The translations under genes were made by a program, and so were the position numbers. A DNA stretch of 64,000 nucleotides from Bythopirellula polymerisocia (GTDB taxonomy: Bacteria; Planctomycetota; Planctomycetia; Pirellulales; Lacipirellulaceae): the NCBI RefSeq assembly GCF_007860015.1, contig NZ_SJPS01000004.1:379567-443566 (forward strand). The letters run 5' to 3'. Of the stretch, positions 31,355 to 41,684 are shown piece after piece (the stretch's first letter is position 1; every line of letters starts with the position of its first letter). The notes beneath the pieces were generated by a model that did no database searches, had not been told where the DNA came from, and saw nothing but the letters and a program-made list of their open reading frames with translations.

Positions 31355-31834
31355 CTATTTTTGCTGAGGATCGTGCGAGTTCTGCTGAGGTTCGTGCGAG
31401 GCGGGAATGCTCCCTGTTGCTGCACTCTCTTGCCGCAAGGCAATATGACAATGGACGCAACTGAGGGTCAGTTGCTGGAACCCTAGGGTAACTCCCTCGA
31501 TGTTTTCCTGCTTGGCTTGCTTCTCGATCTCGGCTACCGCAAATTGGAACGATCGCAACTGGGTCACATATCCTGGTGTTCCTTTGCGCACAAAGCCTTC
31601 GAACTCGCCAAGCGTATGGAGTTGCTTTGCGCAGTCGGTGATTGTCTCATAGTCGGCCTCCGTTAATGCTGCAAAGATCTCCTGAGATTTCTTGAGCTTG
31701 ACGTCCATCCAGAAATTAAAAGGACGGCTTTCTGTCGTGGGGAAGGGCTCCACGACTGGTTCTCCTGCAATCTGACCCGCTGCTGGATTACCTGCAATGA
31801 GCAGTGGGGCTACGAACAGCACGAATCGTCTCAT
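31355..31834 (-). CDS. Secreted monohaem cytochrome c-like protein, 159 aa
   Basis: Start ATG 31834 has AAGGAGA 6 nt upstream and a signal peptide at once (MRRFVLFVAPLLIAGNPAAG). One CVHCH haem motif lies near residue 133, late in the chain, as in class II (cytochrome c-prime-like) four-helix-bundle cytochromes. The preceding helices (SQEIFAALTEADYETITDCA) fit that fold. The C-terminal tail is glutamine/histidine-rich. It probably carries electrons in the periplasm; the partner is unknown. Confidence 0.75.
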   Translation of the reverse strand: MRRFVLFVAPLLIAGNPAAGQIAGEPVVEPFPTTESRPFNFWMDVKLKKSQEIFAALTEADYETITDCAKQLHTLGEFEGFVRKGTPGYVTQLRSFQFAVAEIEKQAKQENIEGVTLGFQQLTLSCVHCHIALRQESAATGSIPASHEPQQNSHDPQQK

Positions 31835-32052
31835 AGCTAATCTCCTTATGTCCTTGCCGGATGCGGCCACTACAATGCGCCAATAGGCAGCAAGTTGCGT
31901 ACCAGTGAGAGAAACCAGTCAATCCGGGCACTAGAGAAGTTCAGCAGAAAAAGTTTGTGTGCTTGTTAAGCGATGTTCCGACGGCCCCTGTGCGAAAACG
32001 CACATCACCAGCGGGGCAGGCTGAACTTGGTGAGACATTTTAAATGGGGGGA

Positions 32053-32856
32053 CTATTTCCATTCGGGCTTGCGCTCTTCCAGAAACGCGGCAATCCCTTC
32101 CTGGGCTGCCTCAGTGGTGAAGGAGGTCGCTTGCAAAATGGCCCCAGCCGTTAGCTGTGTATCCAGTTGCTCACCAACAGTTTCGTTGAGAATTCGTTTG
32201 GTTAACTGCACGGCTTCGGGGGCACCCTCGGCACATTCTCTTCCCAGTTCCACCGCCCGAGCCCAGACCTTGTCCCCATCCACAAGTTCGTGAAAAATAC
32301 CCAGGCGAGCCGCCTCTATGGCGTCGATGATCGACGAGGTCAATAGAAGTCGGGCAGCATGGCCCGCACTTAGGCGGTGGCAAAGTAGCGGAGCGACGAC
32401 CCCGGCTACAATGCCGCGGCGTGGATCAGGCAGCCCAAACGTACTCTCAGCGCATCCGACGACAATGTCGCAGGCCAACACGAGTCCGGCACCATGGGAT
32501 AACGCCGCTCCGTTTACGGCGGCGATAATTGGTTTGGGTGTTTCCAGCATCCGGGCGATGAGTTCACGAAAGTCAGCGGCGTCTTCGCCCCACCGTTCTT
32601 GCGACGAATCCCAATCAGGTTGCAGCGAACAAGCATCGCTGATTTCCTCCAGATCGTTGCCTGCGCAAAACGTATCCCCCGCACCAATGAGGATGATCGC
32701 GCGGACCCGCTTTTCCCGATAGAGGTCCTCGATCGCCTCAATGAGTTGCCTAACCATCCGGCGTGAGAGGGCATTGCCGTGGTCTGGGCGATTGAGAATG
32801 AGCGTGCCCACGTTGTCGGTGAGTTTAACTTCAACATGCTCGCTGGGCATATACAT
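32053..32856 (-). CDS. Enoyl-CoA hydratase/isomerase family protein, 267 aa
   Basis: A crotonase-fold acyl-CoA enzyme. LILNRPDHGNALSRRM near residue 18, AGDTFCAGNDLEEIS near 60 (oxyanion loop), and GAALSHGAGLVLACDIVVG near 117 (second oxyanion hole) are clear. The usual catalytic glutamates are not seen where crotonases have them: the segment reads FGLPDPRRGIVAGVVAPL, with aspartate in place of the first. The activity may therefore not be simple hydration. It is a single gene, without a visible Shine-Dalgarno; an alternative start is six bases downstream. Confidence 0.85.
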   Translation of the reverse strand: MYMPSEHVEVKLTDNVGTLILNRPDHGNALSRRMVRQLIEAIEDLYREKRVRAIILIGAGDTFCAGNDLEEISDACSLQPDWDSSQERWGEDAADFRELIARMLETPKPIIAAVNGAALSHGAGLVLACDIVVGCAESTFGLPDPRRGIVAGVVAPLLCHRLSAGHAARLLLTSSIIDAIEAARLGIFHELVDGDKVWARAVELGRECAEGAPEAVQLTKRILNETVGEQLDTQLTAGAILQATSFTTEAAQEGIAAFLEERKPEWK

Positions 32857-33287
32857 CGAGGGTTTACCCCTTCACCACTCGCTTGAAGAGTCGAACGATC
32901 TAGAAGAATTGTTGCCGACTAAGGCCTTCTAGGCAGCTTAGCGGGCTGAGGTGGCATTTTCAAGCTGATCGCAGTCCTGCCATCACGCAGACTCGCTTTC
33001 TAGATCGAAGAACGATCGAGGAGGCAAACAACAGCCTTTTTAGCTCGGTAGTTGCTTGCCCGCTAGTCGTAACTTATACTGGCAACTTGCTTTGCGACAA
33101 GGATGGCAGGCAAGTAACATAGCGCATAAAGAGATGTTCTTGCCGAGTTTTTGGTGCCTCTGCGAACCGTACAGCTGGTAGAGGCGTATGCGTGATTGAG
33201 TTGTTGTGTTTATCGCCAGCTGTGTTAATTGCCCAATGTGGCATTTATTGTATTTTTACTCAGACCTGATTTTCCACGATCTAATCC
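32857..33287. other. Divergent spacer before the ABC operon
   Basis: No repeat words and no gene. A candidate promoter lies at 33229-33256. Confidence 0.5.
33229..33256 (+). promoter_or_regulatory. Candidate promoter of the ABC-2 operon
   Basis: TTGCCC, 16-bp spacer, TATTTT, 31 bp before the first ATG of the operon. Confidence 0.4.
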
Positions 33288-34187
33288 ATGAGCGAAGACA
33301 TAGTTATTCAAACGCGGGCACTATCGAAGGTGTACCGTGATTTCTGGGGCCGTCAGAAAGTGCGAGCTCTGAAACCATTGGACTTGGAAATTCAACGTGG
33401 CGAAGTGTTTGGCCTCTTGGGTCCCAATGGATCTGGGAAGACCACCACGATCAAGCTCATCCTGGGGCTGCTATTTCCTACCGAGGGTGAGGCAATCGTT
33501 TTTGGCAAGCGATCGACCGACGTCAGTAAGAACGAGCGGATCGGATATCTTCCCGAAGAATCGTATCTCTATCGGTTTCTTAATGCGGAAGAGACCCTGG
33601 ATTTTTACGGACGACTTTTTGATATGCCGGCCGAGACCCGCCGTGAGCGAGTCGATGCATTGATCAAGATGGTTGGGCTGGACAAGGCTCGCAAGCGCCA
33701 ATTGCAGGAGTATTCCAAGGGCATGACCCGTCGTATTGGGTTGGCCCAGGCACTTATCAACGACCCTGAGTTGATTCTGCTCGACGAACCCACCAGTGGT
33801 CTCGATCCCATTGGTACTCGTGAGATGAAGGACATGATCTTGCGGCTCAAGGGGGAGGGAAAGACCGTGGTGATGTGCAGCCACTTGTTGGCTGACGTGC
33901 AGGACGTTTGCGATCGCATTGCAATTTTGCACCAAGGGGAACTGAAGGAATTGGGTCGAGTAGATACGCTTTTGACCGTGGCGGATGTAACACAGATTCG
34001 TGCCCGCAACCTTTCGCCTGAATGTCAGACCGAGATTCGCGATTGTATTTCTCGCCATCAAGGTGAATTGATCGAAATGGACAACCCGAGTACGACGCTA
34101 GAGGAATTGTTCCTGTCGATCGTGCGAGACAGCGAAGCGCGGCCTGGTCGCCGAGCTAATGTTGAACCGGTAACCAGCGACACCTAG
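33288..34187 (+). CDS. ABC transporter ATP-binding protein (ABC-2 type), 299 aa
   Basis: Walker [10 protein letters not shown] near residue 45, a Q-loop around [12 protein letters not shown], an ABC signature in the degenerate form [16 protein letters not shown], Walker [14 protein letters not shown] near 165 and an H-loop in MCSHLLADV. The C-terminal 80 residues are the regulatory extension common to drug/export and gliding ABC ATPases. It is the first gene of an operon with the next two, and powers the permease encoded 68 bp downstream. Confidence 0.92.
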   Translation: MSEDIVIQTRALSKVYRDFWGRQKVRALKPLDLEIQRGEVFGLLGPNGSGKTTTIKLILGLLFPTEGEAIVFGKRSTDVSKNERIGYLPEESYLYRFLNAEETLDFYGRLFDMPAETRRERVDALIKMVGLDKARKRQLQEYSKGMTRRIGLAQALINDPELILLDEPTSGLDPIGTREMKDMILRLKGEGKTVVMCSHLLADVQDVCDRIAILHQGELKELGRVDTLLTVADVTQIRARNLSPECQTEIRDCISRHQGELIEMDNPSTTLEELFLSIVRDSEARPGRRANVEPVTSDT

Positions 34188-34255
34188 CCACCCCGGTCAG
34201 CGTCAGATCCCACTCTTTCGACCTCCTAACCCTGGCTTGCCGACATTATTCGACT

Positions 34256-36070
34256 ATGGTTCTTGAACACGAAATCTTGCCCTATTTTCAGTGGCTGTGG
34301 AGCGGCGGAGCCGGTTCGATCGGTGCTTTGCCGCGATTCTTGTTGGTCGCCCTTGGGTTAGGGCTGTTGGGACTCATGCTGGGTTACGTCATCGCGGCTG
34401 CCCGACATGGTCTGCTTCGTGGCGGCGATATTGTCTATCGTACGATCACCAATGGGGTGCGAGAGCTCTTCGAGACCTCCCCCCGGCGCGTGATGGCCCT
34501 GGCGGGGTTGGCCATGAAAGAGGCGTGGCGGCGTCGCGTGGTTGTGGCCTTGGTGGTGTTCTTCATTATTCTGATATTCGCCAGTTGGTTCTTGAAAAAG
34601 AATCACCAGGATCCGGCGAAGCTCTATATCAGTTTTGTACTCACGGCGACCACCTATCTCGTGTTAGGGATCGCCCTTCTTTTGAGTGCGTTTAGTCTGC
34701 CGAATGATTTCAAAACGAAGACTATCTACACCATTGTGACCAAGCCGGTGCGATTGGGAGAAATCGTCCTCGGTCGCATCCTCGGTTTTACAGCAGTGGG
34801 GACGATTTTGTTGGCGATCATGGGCGTTTGCAGCTATGTCTTCGTGAATCGCTCGCTGGATCACACCCACGGCATCGATGAAGTGAGCCTAAAAAATGTC
34901 ACTGATGCTGATGGCGCGAACATTGGTAAAGATGGCCGGACAACACTCGAAAATTATCATCGCCACGACGTGGAGCTGGATACGAACGGCGACGGTTTCG
35001 CCTTGGGAAATTTTGGCCATACTCACAAGATTGTCCAACGTGGTGGAAAGGGAATGGTCCTCGGAGCAGACGGGATCATGCGGGCCAGAGTGCCCCAGTG
35101 GGGCAAGCTGACTTTTCTCGATCGCCAGGGGGTTCCCAAAGAGCGTGGCATCAGTGTGGGGAGTGAATGGACCTACCGCAGCTTTGTCGATGGAAGCACT
35201 CAGGCAACCGCGATTTGGACCTTTGACAAGATTAGTGAAGCTCTGAATTCCGAGGAGGAGGGGGGACTACCAATCGGTTTGATCGTCCGCGTTTTCCGTA
35301 CTCACAAGGGAACCATTGGTAAGGCGATCACAGGTTCGATTCAAGTACGGAATCCCGAGACGGGGCTCACTAGTGACCTGATCCCCTTCGCGGCTCTAGA
35401 CGCCAAGATTGATGAGCGTGCCATCCCCCGAAAGCTCACTGGAACGGATAATTCAGAATTGGATTTATACAAAGATCTGGTGAGCTCGAACGGTCAGCTG
35501 GAAATCCGCGTACAGTGCTTAGAGCGAGGACAGTATTTCGGCTTTGCTCAGCCGGATATGTATATCCGGATGCGTGATGCCTCTCCGATGGTGAATTACG
35601 TCAAAGTGTGCCTGAGTATTTGGGTGCAAATGGTGATTGTGATTGCCATTGGAGTGGCGGCGAGTACCCTCTTAAGCGGCCCGGTGGCTATGTTGTTTAC
35701 GGTGTCGTTTATCGTACTAGGTTTCTTTCGACCGTTTTTTGTCGATGTGGCCCAGGGACCTCAGTACGGTGGTGGTCCGATCGAGTCGTTTTATCGGTTG
35801 ATCACGCAGATGAACATGATTAGTGCTCTCGAAGACAGTGCGGTTACTCGACTCATAAAGGGTGTGGACTGGGTGTATGAGAGTCTCATGTTGTCACTTG
35901 CCCAAGTGCTACCTGATTTTTCCAAACTGAGTACGGTGGATTTTGCGGCTTATGGTTTCAATGTGCCCGCGGACCTTGTCTTCCAAAATTTGACGATGTG
36001 TTTGGCTTATGTAGTGGGGATGTCGATACTCGGTTACTTCTTGTTCCGCACACGTGAGGTCGCCCGATGA
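34256..36070 (+). CDS. ABC-2 type transporter permease with large external domain, 604 aa
   Basis: Spans near residues 24-48, 95-117 and 125-147, then around 172-195, and a C-terminal group from about 465 to 600 (for example VQMVIVIAIGVAASTLLSGP). Between 210 and 455 lies a large extracytoplasmic domain rich in DxNxDG-like loops, such as ELDTNGDGFALG and DADGANIGKDGRT, which resemble calcium-binding repeats. The final spans and the FRTREVAR end are typical of ABC-2 permeases. It overlaps the next gene by 4 bp (ATGA), so translation is coupled. The substrate is unknown. Confidence 0.8.
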   Translation: MVLEHEILPYFQWLWSGGAGSIGALPRFLLVALGLGLLGLMLGYVIAAARHGLLRGGDIVYRTITNGVRELFETSPRRVMALAGLAMKEAWRRRVVVALVVFFIILIFASWFLKKNHQDPAKLYISFVLTATTYLVLGIALLLSAFSLPNDFKTKTIYTIVTKPVRLGEIVLGRILGFTAVGTILLAIMGVCSYVFVNRSLDHTHGIDEVSLKNVTDADGANIGKDGRTTLENYHRHDVELDTNGDGFALGNFGHTHKIVQRGGKGMVLGADGIMRARVPQWGKLTFLDRQGVPKERGISVGSEWTYRSFVDGSTQATAIWTFDKISEALNSEEEGGLPIGLIVRVFRTHKGTIGKAITGSIQVRNPETGLTSDLIPFAALDAKIDERAIPRKLTGTDNSELDLYKDLVSSNGQLEIRVQCLERGQYFGFAQPDMYIRMRDASPMVNYVKVCLSIWVQMVIVIAIGVAASTLLSGPVAMLFTVSFIVLGFFRPFFVDVAQGPQYGGGPIESFYRLITQMNMISALEDSAVTRLIKGVDWVYESLMLSLAQVLPDFSKLSTVDFAAYGFNVPADLVFQNLTMCLAYVVGMSILGYFLFRTREVAR

Positions 36071-37713
36071 CCGAAAATAATTCATTTTATCGCAAGATCA
36101 TTTACGTGGTGTTGTTGGCAGTGTTGCTATTCCCGATTTCGTATTTGGGTGCACCGGCGACTGTGGACGACGATGGCGGCAAGCTTGCCCTTGTGCGCCA
36201 GGAAGCGGGTCTGGGCCAATCGAATCTCGGCGCAATCGATCCTGCCAGCGAGACCATTCGGATGGCGACTCTCGGCTTGCGCGGGATTGCGGTCTCGATC
36301 TTATGGAACAAAGCCAACGACTACAAAAAACGCGAAGATTGGACCAATTTTCGGGCGACCCTTGAGCAGCTTGCCAAGCTGCAACCCTATTTCATCTCTT
36401 TTTGGAAGTACCAAGCGTGGAACCTGGCCTACAACGTGTCGGTCGAGTTGGATGACGTCCGTGATCGGTACAGCTATGTGACTCGGGGAATCGATTTCTT
36501 GAAGGAGGGAACGAAATACAATCAGTTCAATCCCCACCTGATTTCGGAACTGGGATGGTTTATTGGCAATAAGATTGGTCGTGCCGATGAGCGTGTTGAG
36601 TATCGCCGGCTGTTTAAGGCAGACGATGATTTTCATAATCGATTCTTCGACGGCAACCCGCCCCCGCCAGAGCAAAGAGACAATTGGCTTGTCTCGCGTC
36701 GCGAATATGAAGACTCAGTCTCAGTAGTGGACGATAAAAAGAAGAGCATCGGACAAAAGAATCCGACAACTTTTTTCGCCGCACCTGCGATGTCTCAGAT
36801 CAACTATGCCGAAGCGATTGAAGAAGATGGTGTCTTCCAGGAGAAGGCGCGTGCCGCTTGGAGAACTGCCAGCAAGCTGTGGAATGATTATGGCAACCGT
36901 GAAATGCAATCTTCGAGAGGCAGTTTGATTCGACTTGCTGATCTGAATCGCGAGGAGTTAGTTGCGAGAAAGTTGGAAAGTGAATTCCAAAACCTCGCCC
37001 CCGGTGTTCGCGATGAGATCGTCGCCGAAAAGCGTGCCAATTTACCCGCTGAGGTGGTCGCAGCATTGGCGGTGCCGGAGAGCATCCGGACCGAGGAACA
37101 GCAACGCTTGGCGGCAGAAGCGGATGCCTCACTTGATGTGTCGATGCAGGAAATTGCAGAACAAATCGCAAAAAAGTACCCCGACAAGGCCGCTCAGGCT
37201 AATAAGCTCGCCAATCAAATTGCCGAGATTCAAGATCGAATTTTCCTGATCAAGAATAACCGACAAGTATCCAATTACGACTATTGGAAAACTCGAACTG
37301 ATTTTGAGCAAACCTCAGACGCTCTCCGCGCACGCGAGTTGGCCCATGCGGCGAATCAAGCCTTTAAGGAAGATGCTGACCTGCTCGAAGCGCGACGATT
37401 GTACGAACAAAGTTTCGACCTCTGGGCAAAAGTACTCGATGCGCATCCCAGTTTGGAGTTCGACTCGACCACAGGCTCCGACCTCATGGAATACGTCGAC
37501 AAGTACAACGAGATTCTGCAACAATTGGACTTGAGACTTAGCGATGAAGAAGTGGACGCCAGTTTTCCTTTGTGGGAAATCGTGGAAGCAAGCGATCAGG
37601 AACGCAAGTATTTTGATGATATTGCGGAGCACAAGCGTCGCGTTGAGGGGAGTGGCCAAAGGCCGGAGCCTGAAGCAGATACTCCCATCGAAGGTGATGA
37701 CCCTGTCGAGTAA
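36067..37713 (+). CDS. Membrane-anchored protein of the ABC operon, 548 aa
   Basis: Starts within the permease's stop (ATGA). One N-terminal anchor, residues 10-28 (IIYVVLLAVLLFPISYLGAP). The rest is a soluble, charged, largely helical domain with TPR-like helices (NFRATLEQLAKLQPYFISFW near 95) and a coiled-coil-prone stretch around 290-400. No catalytic motif recognised. The coupling to the ABC-2 permease suggests an accessory or periplasmic subunit of the transporter. Confidence 0.65.
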   Translation: MTENNSFYRKIIYVVLLAVLLFPISYLGAPATVDDDGGKLALVRQEAGLGQSNLGAIDPASETIRMATLGLRGIAVSILWNKANDYKKREDWTNFRATLEQLAKLQPYFISFWKYQAWNLAYNVSVELDDVRDRYSYVTRGIDFLKEGTKYNQFNPHLISELGWFIGNKIGRADERVEYRRLFKADDDFHNRFFDGNPPPPEQRDNWLVSRREYEDSVSVVDDKKKSIGQKNPTTFFAAPAMSQINYAEAIEEDGVFQEKARAAWRTASKLWNDYGNREMQSSRGSLIRLADLNREELVARKLESEFQNLAPGVRDEIVAEKRANLPAEVVAALAVPESIRTEEQQRLAAEADASLDVSMQEIAEQIAKKYPDKAAQANKLANQIAEIQDRIFLIKNNRQVSNYDYWKTRTDFEQTSDALRARELAHAANQAFKEDADLLEARRLYEQSFDLWAKVLDAHPSLEFDSTTGSDLMEYVDKYNEILQQLDLRLSDEEVDASFPLWEIVEASDQERKYFDDIAEHKRRVEGSGQRPEPEADTPIEGDDPVE

Positions 37714-38001
37714 TGCTCACCGCGCGCCTCTATCCATTAAGTGCTGGCCTGCAACTTGAGCGGGGTTTCTTTGTGGTCTTGGTCTTGGACTGCTATTAAT
37801 TGAGCTCATATCTTCGCGGCTATTCTGGGGCTCAAGTGAGAAACGCCTTTCGCTGAAGCCTCAGACATCTTAGAATCGCTTTCGCGTCATTGAGGTGACC
37901 TGTGTCCCTCCAAGGCAGATAATTCCGACTAGCAGGCCCGTATAGCTTGTTCACTGGCTATAAGTTTCTCCGTATCATCGATTTCAACCAAGCTCTATCT
38001 A

Positions 38002-39336
38002 ATGCGAATTGTAGTTTTGGGGGCAGGAACCGTTGGGAGATCAATCGCATCTCTGCTATGCCTGCATCGTCATAGCGTTACGGTTGTTGATACCAACGCA
38101 GATCGTATCCGCCACATCAATGAAAATTTTGACGTGCGCGGGATCACCGGGTCCGCTTCGCAATCGAGTATTTTATTCCAGGCGGGCGTAGGTAGTGCTG
38201 ATCTTTGCCTGGCAGTGACCGGCTTAGACGAGGTGAATATCGTCTCTGCCAGCATGGCCAAAGCGATGGGGGCCAATCGAGCGGTTGCACGGGTCTATGC
38301 CCCCGTGTTTCGCGACTTGAGCACGTTCGACTACCGTCGGCATTTCGGTATCGACCGTTTGCTGAGCCTTGAACATCTCACCGCCCTGGAACTAGCCCGG
38401 GGAATTCGCCACCCTGGTTCTGTAGTTGTAGAGAGCCTGGCACGAGGCGAGCTCGAAGTCCACGAAGTGATGGTCTCGAAGGAAAAGAAGGGGGTTGGAA
38501 AAGCCCTCAAGGAGTTGGAACTATCGAAAAATGTGCGCATAGGTTCGCTAAGCCGAGATGGCAGAACGTGGATTGCTGGTGCGGAGGACAAGATTCAGTT
38601 AGGCGATCGGCTCACGATAATTGGCACGCGGCACGAGATAGACGATGTAAAGTCCTTGTTTTGCAGCGATACCAACCAGAAGCAGCGAGTAGTGATCGCG
38701 GGTGGCGGTGAGACAGGCTATCATCTGGCTAATGTGCTTGAAGGAGGTCACCACAACGTAGTTTTGATCGAGCTGGACCGGGATCGATGCGAATTCCTGG
38801 CGAGCCATCTCAAGCAAACTACGGTCGTGAATCGGGATGCCACTCGTCGGGCAATTCTCGAAGAAGAGCGAGTATCCGCTTCCGACGTGTTTGTTGCCTG
38901 CACAGGAGATGATGAAGACAACATCATGGCTTCGGTTGAGGCTCGCGATATTGGGGCCAATACGATCATGGCATTGGTGGGGCGCCCCGATTATGCTCAT
39001 GTGGTCGGGAAACTCGGAATCGATCACGCCGTGAGCCCTCGTGAAGTTGTTGCAAAGCAGGTTCTAGGCTTTTTGACCAATGGACCGATTGTTTCTAAGA
39101 CAATGCTTAGCGAAGGAAGCAACTTGAGCGTCCTGGAAATCGATGTTAAAGAGGGTTCCCCTGCAACCGAGCATGTTCTGGCAAATTTAGGGCTTCCTTC
39201 ACAGACTTTGATCGCGGCTGTCATTCGAGAAGGTTTCGCGGCGGTGCCTGGAGGGGACTATCAGTTTATGCCAGGAGACACGGTCATAGCACTGATTGCA
39301 GACGAGATGATTGAGTCTATCGAGAAGGTGTTTTAG
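38002..39336 (+). CDS. trkA: Trk potassium uptake protein TrkA, 444 aa
   Basis: Cytosolic NAD-binding gating subunit. Two tandem RCK units: GAGTVGRSIASLL at residues 7-19 with VVDTNADRI following, and AGGGETGYHLANVLEG near 234 with VLIELDRDRCEF. Each is followed by a TrkA-C-like domain (VVESLARGELEVHEV and LSVLEIDVKEGSPA). Close to the normal length. trkH follows after 137 bp, so the pair probably makes one potassium uptake system. Confidence 0.93.
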   Translation: MRIVVLGAGTVGRSIASLLCLHRHSVTVVDTNADRIRHINENFDVRGITGSASQSSILFQAGVGSADLCLAVTGLDEVNIVSASMAKAMGANRAVARVYAPVFRDLSTFDYRRHFGIDRLLSLEHLTALELARGIRHPGSVVVESLARGELEVHEVMVSKEKKGVGKALKELELSKNVRIGSLSRDGRTWIAGAEDKIQLGDRLTIIGTRHEIDDVKSLFCSDTNQKQRVVIAGGGETGYHLANVLEGGHHNVVLIELDRDRCEFLASHLKQTTVVNRDATRRAILEEERVSASDVFVACTGDDEDNIMASVEARDIGANTIMALVGRPDYAHVVGKLGIDHAVSPREVVAKQVLGFLTNGPIVSKTMLSEGSNLSVLEIDVKEGSPATEHVLANLGLPSQTLIAAVIREGFAAVPGGDYQFMPGDTVIALIADEMIESIEKVF

Positions 39337-39473
39337 TGCTTTGGTAAGGTCGTCACCCACTCGCACTTAATTCAATCCGGTTCTATTGTGAGTAAGTGGG
39401 CAGGCATACCGAGCCAGACGGCACCCATATCACCTACTAACTAACTTACTCACCCACTCCACCAATACTGAAT

Positions 39474-41051
39474 ATGAATCTCCGAATCGTAGCCCGACAA
39501 CTTAGTGTGATTGCCTGGCTTATCGGCTTGACGATGCTCTTCAGTATTTCGGCTGCTTGGCCAGAGATCGGTGGTCAAAGCGAGTTCGAGACCCGCGGGT
39601 TCTGGTCTTTATTGCTCACCGTGGGCGTTTGCGGCATTGTGGGATTATCTCTCCGAATGGCCGGTGGCAAAGTTTCCGACACTCTCTATCGGAAAGAAGC
39701 GATGGCAGTAGTTGGACTTAGTTGGGTACTCGCCACCGTGTTGGGTGGGTTGCCCTACTATTTCAGTGAAACCATCTATACCAGTATCGATGGCCAGGAG
39801 ATTCCGATGGGCTTGGCGGACAGCATTTTCGAGAGCCAGTCCGGTTTTAGCACTACAGGAGCAACCGTCCTTACCGACATTGAGAACCAACAGTGGGTGC
39901 CGCGGTGCATATTGTTTTGGCGTTCGAGTACCCATTTTCTCGGAGGACTGGGTATCATTGTGCTTTTTGTGGCCATACTGGGCCAGGGATCTGCGGGGAA
40001 GGCGCTGATGCGGGCTGAGATGCCAGGGCCCAGCAAAGAAGGTTCCCAAGAACGAATGCAACATGCGGCCTGGAATTTTGCCGCGATTTACTGCGCGTTA
40101 AACCTGATCTTAACTATTATTCTTCGCCTGGAAGGAATGACTTGGTTTGAAGCGATTTGCCATGCCTTTGGAACAATGGCCACGGGTGGTTTTAGTACCT
40201 TAAATGCCAGTCTCGGCGGTTTTAACTCCAAAACAATCGAGTATACGGTGATCGTGTTCATGATTCTGGCGGGCACAAATTTCACCCTGATCTATCTACT
40301 TACGCTGGGTAAGTTTAGAAAGTTTATTACGGATCCTGAGTGGCGTACCTACATGGGAATCCTTGCGATTGCTACTGCACTTGTGATCGTGGTCGGAATC
40401 TTTGAGTCGCACGACTTCGACCGACAGGATAAACTCTCAGCGGGTGCCGAATTTGAACTGGCCTTTCGCGACGGATTGTTTCAGGTGGTCTCGATCATGA
40501 CAACCACAGGATTCTGCACGGCAGACTTCGACCTTTGGAATAATTTTAGCAGAGGATTACTGGTGGTCTTAATGTTCGTCGGCGGATGTGCGGGGAGTAC
40601 CGGTGGTGGCATGAAAGTCATCCGGATCATCTTGTACACAAAAATCTTGGGTAGAGAGGTTGAGCGGTCCTTTCATCCTGCGGTTGTGCGACACATTCGG
40701 TTGGCGGGCGAAGCAGTGACTGATCCCGATCTGCCTCGCAATATCCTCGTCTATGTAGGACTCATTGGAGCGATAATCGTGATGAGTTGGTTGGGACTGA
40801 CGTGGATCGAGTTGGATCGTACATGGATCGAAGCAGGACACCCAGCACATAACAAGCTGATCGATTCCGGGACTGCCGTCTGTGCCACGCTTCACAACAT
40901 TGGTCCAGGCCTCGGAATCGTGGGTGCTACCAGAAACTACGCTCCTTTCTCGGATTCATCAAAGATTCTGTTCACTCTCTTGATGATGCTGGGGCGACTA
41001 GAGTTGTTTGCCGTTCTGGTGCTGGTGATGCCGAGTTTTTGGCGGGACTGA
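39474..41051 (+). CDS. trkH: Trk potassium uptake protein TrkH, 525 aa
   Basis: A polytopic potassium transporter with four pore loops that can be read: FSTTGATVL near residue 125, MATGGFSTLNA near 235, MTTTGFCTADF near 345 and LHNIGPGLGIVG near 475, each providing the selectivity-filter glycine. About ten spans in all. It pairs with TrkA encoded upstream. Confidence 0.93.
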   Translation: MNLRIVARQLSVIAWLIGLTMLFSISAAWPEIGGQSEFETRGFWSLLLTVGVCGIVGLSLRMAGGKVSDTLYRKEAMAVVGLSWVLATVLGGLPYYFSETIYTSIDGQEIPMGLADSIFESQSGFSTTGATVLTDIENQQWVPRCILFWRSSTHFLGGLGIIVLFVAILGQGSAGKALMRAEMPGPSKEGSQERMQHAAWNFAAIYCALNLILTIILRLEGMTWFEAICHAFGTMATGGFSTLNASLGGFNSKTIEYTVIVFMILAGTNFTLIYLLTLGKFRKFITDPEWRTYMGILAIATALVIVVGIFESHDFDRQDKLSAGAEFELAFRDGLFQVVSIMTTTGFCTADFDLWNNFSRGLLVVLMFVGGCAGSTGGGMKVIRIILYTKILGREVERSFHPAVVRHIRLAGEAVTDPDLPRNILVYVGLIGAIIVMSWLGLTWIELDRTWIEAGHPAHNKLIDSGTAVCATLHNIGPGLGIVGATRNYAPFSDSSKILFTLLMMLGRLELFAVLVLVMPSFWRD

Positions 41052-41114
41052 ATTAGAATATTATTACTATCGATTACAAACGAATTGGAAAACATCCACT
41101 ACTGGAGGACACAC

Positions 41115-41627
41115 ATGCTCACGTCAATTTGTCAGATGGAACCACTCATATTCGGCTCGACAGTTTTTGGCCAGGCTCAGCCAACACTCGACGGTGCGTT
41201 TGCATTGCAGGTCTTTCTCAGAGTAGTACATATATTGGGGGCAGTCATCTTGGCTGGCGGGTTATTCTATCAGCGATCCATCCTGTCCCCTGAAGGAGTG
41301 GATGCCTGTTTTGCCGGTCGTCGCCAGGTTTGGGCTAAGTGGGTCGGCATCGCCACTCTGATGCTGCTGGCAAGCGGGCTCTATAATTTCATCACGATCC
41401 TGCGAACGGCCAAGTTCGACGGGACGCCACTACCCCCAACGTACCATGCTCTTTTCGGCGTGAAGTTTCTGCTAGGACTTTTGGTTATGTTTCTGGCGGC
41501 TATTCTCGCCGGAAAGACTGCTGCCGCTGAGCGGTTCCGCCAGAAGATGGGCAAATGGCTTAATGTGGCTTGGACAGCAAGTCTTACCATTCTGGTGCTC
41601 GCAGCCATCTTGCGCAACTACCATTGA
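41115..41627 (+). CDS. CopD-like small integral membrane protein, 170 aa
   Basis: Start ATG 41115 with GGAGGA 7 nt upstream, preferred to a frame extension at 41085. Four spans: VFLRVVHILGAVILAGGLFY near 35-55, WVGIATLMLLASGLYNFITI near 75-95, LFGVKFLLGLLVMFLAAILA near 112-132 and WTASLTILVLAAILRNYH at the end. The architecture and lengths resemble CopD/DUF2269-type membrane proteins; metal or haem binding by H38 is possible but not shown. The small gene 41685 follows. Confidence 0.65.
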   Translation: MLTSICQMEPLIFGSTVFGQAQPTLDGAFALQVFLRVVHILGAVILAGGLFYQRSILSPEGVDACFAGRRQVWAKWVGIATLMLLASGLYNFITILRTAKFDGTPLPPTYHALFGVKFLLGLLVMFLAAILAGKTAAAERFRQKMGKWLNVAWTASLTILVLAAILRNYH

Positions 41628-41684
41628 ATTGTTGGCAATCTCGCTGTCGACGTAAAAAACACTGCATCAAAAGAGGGAAGCACG

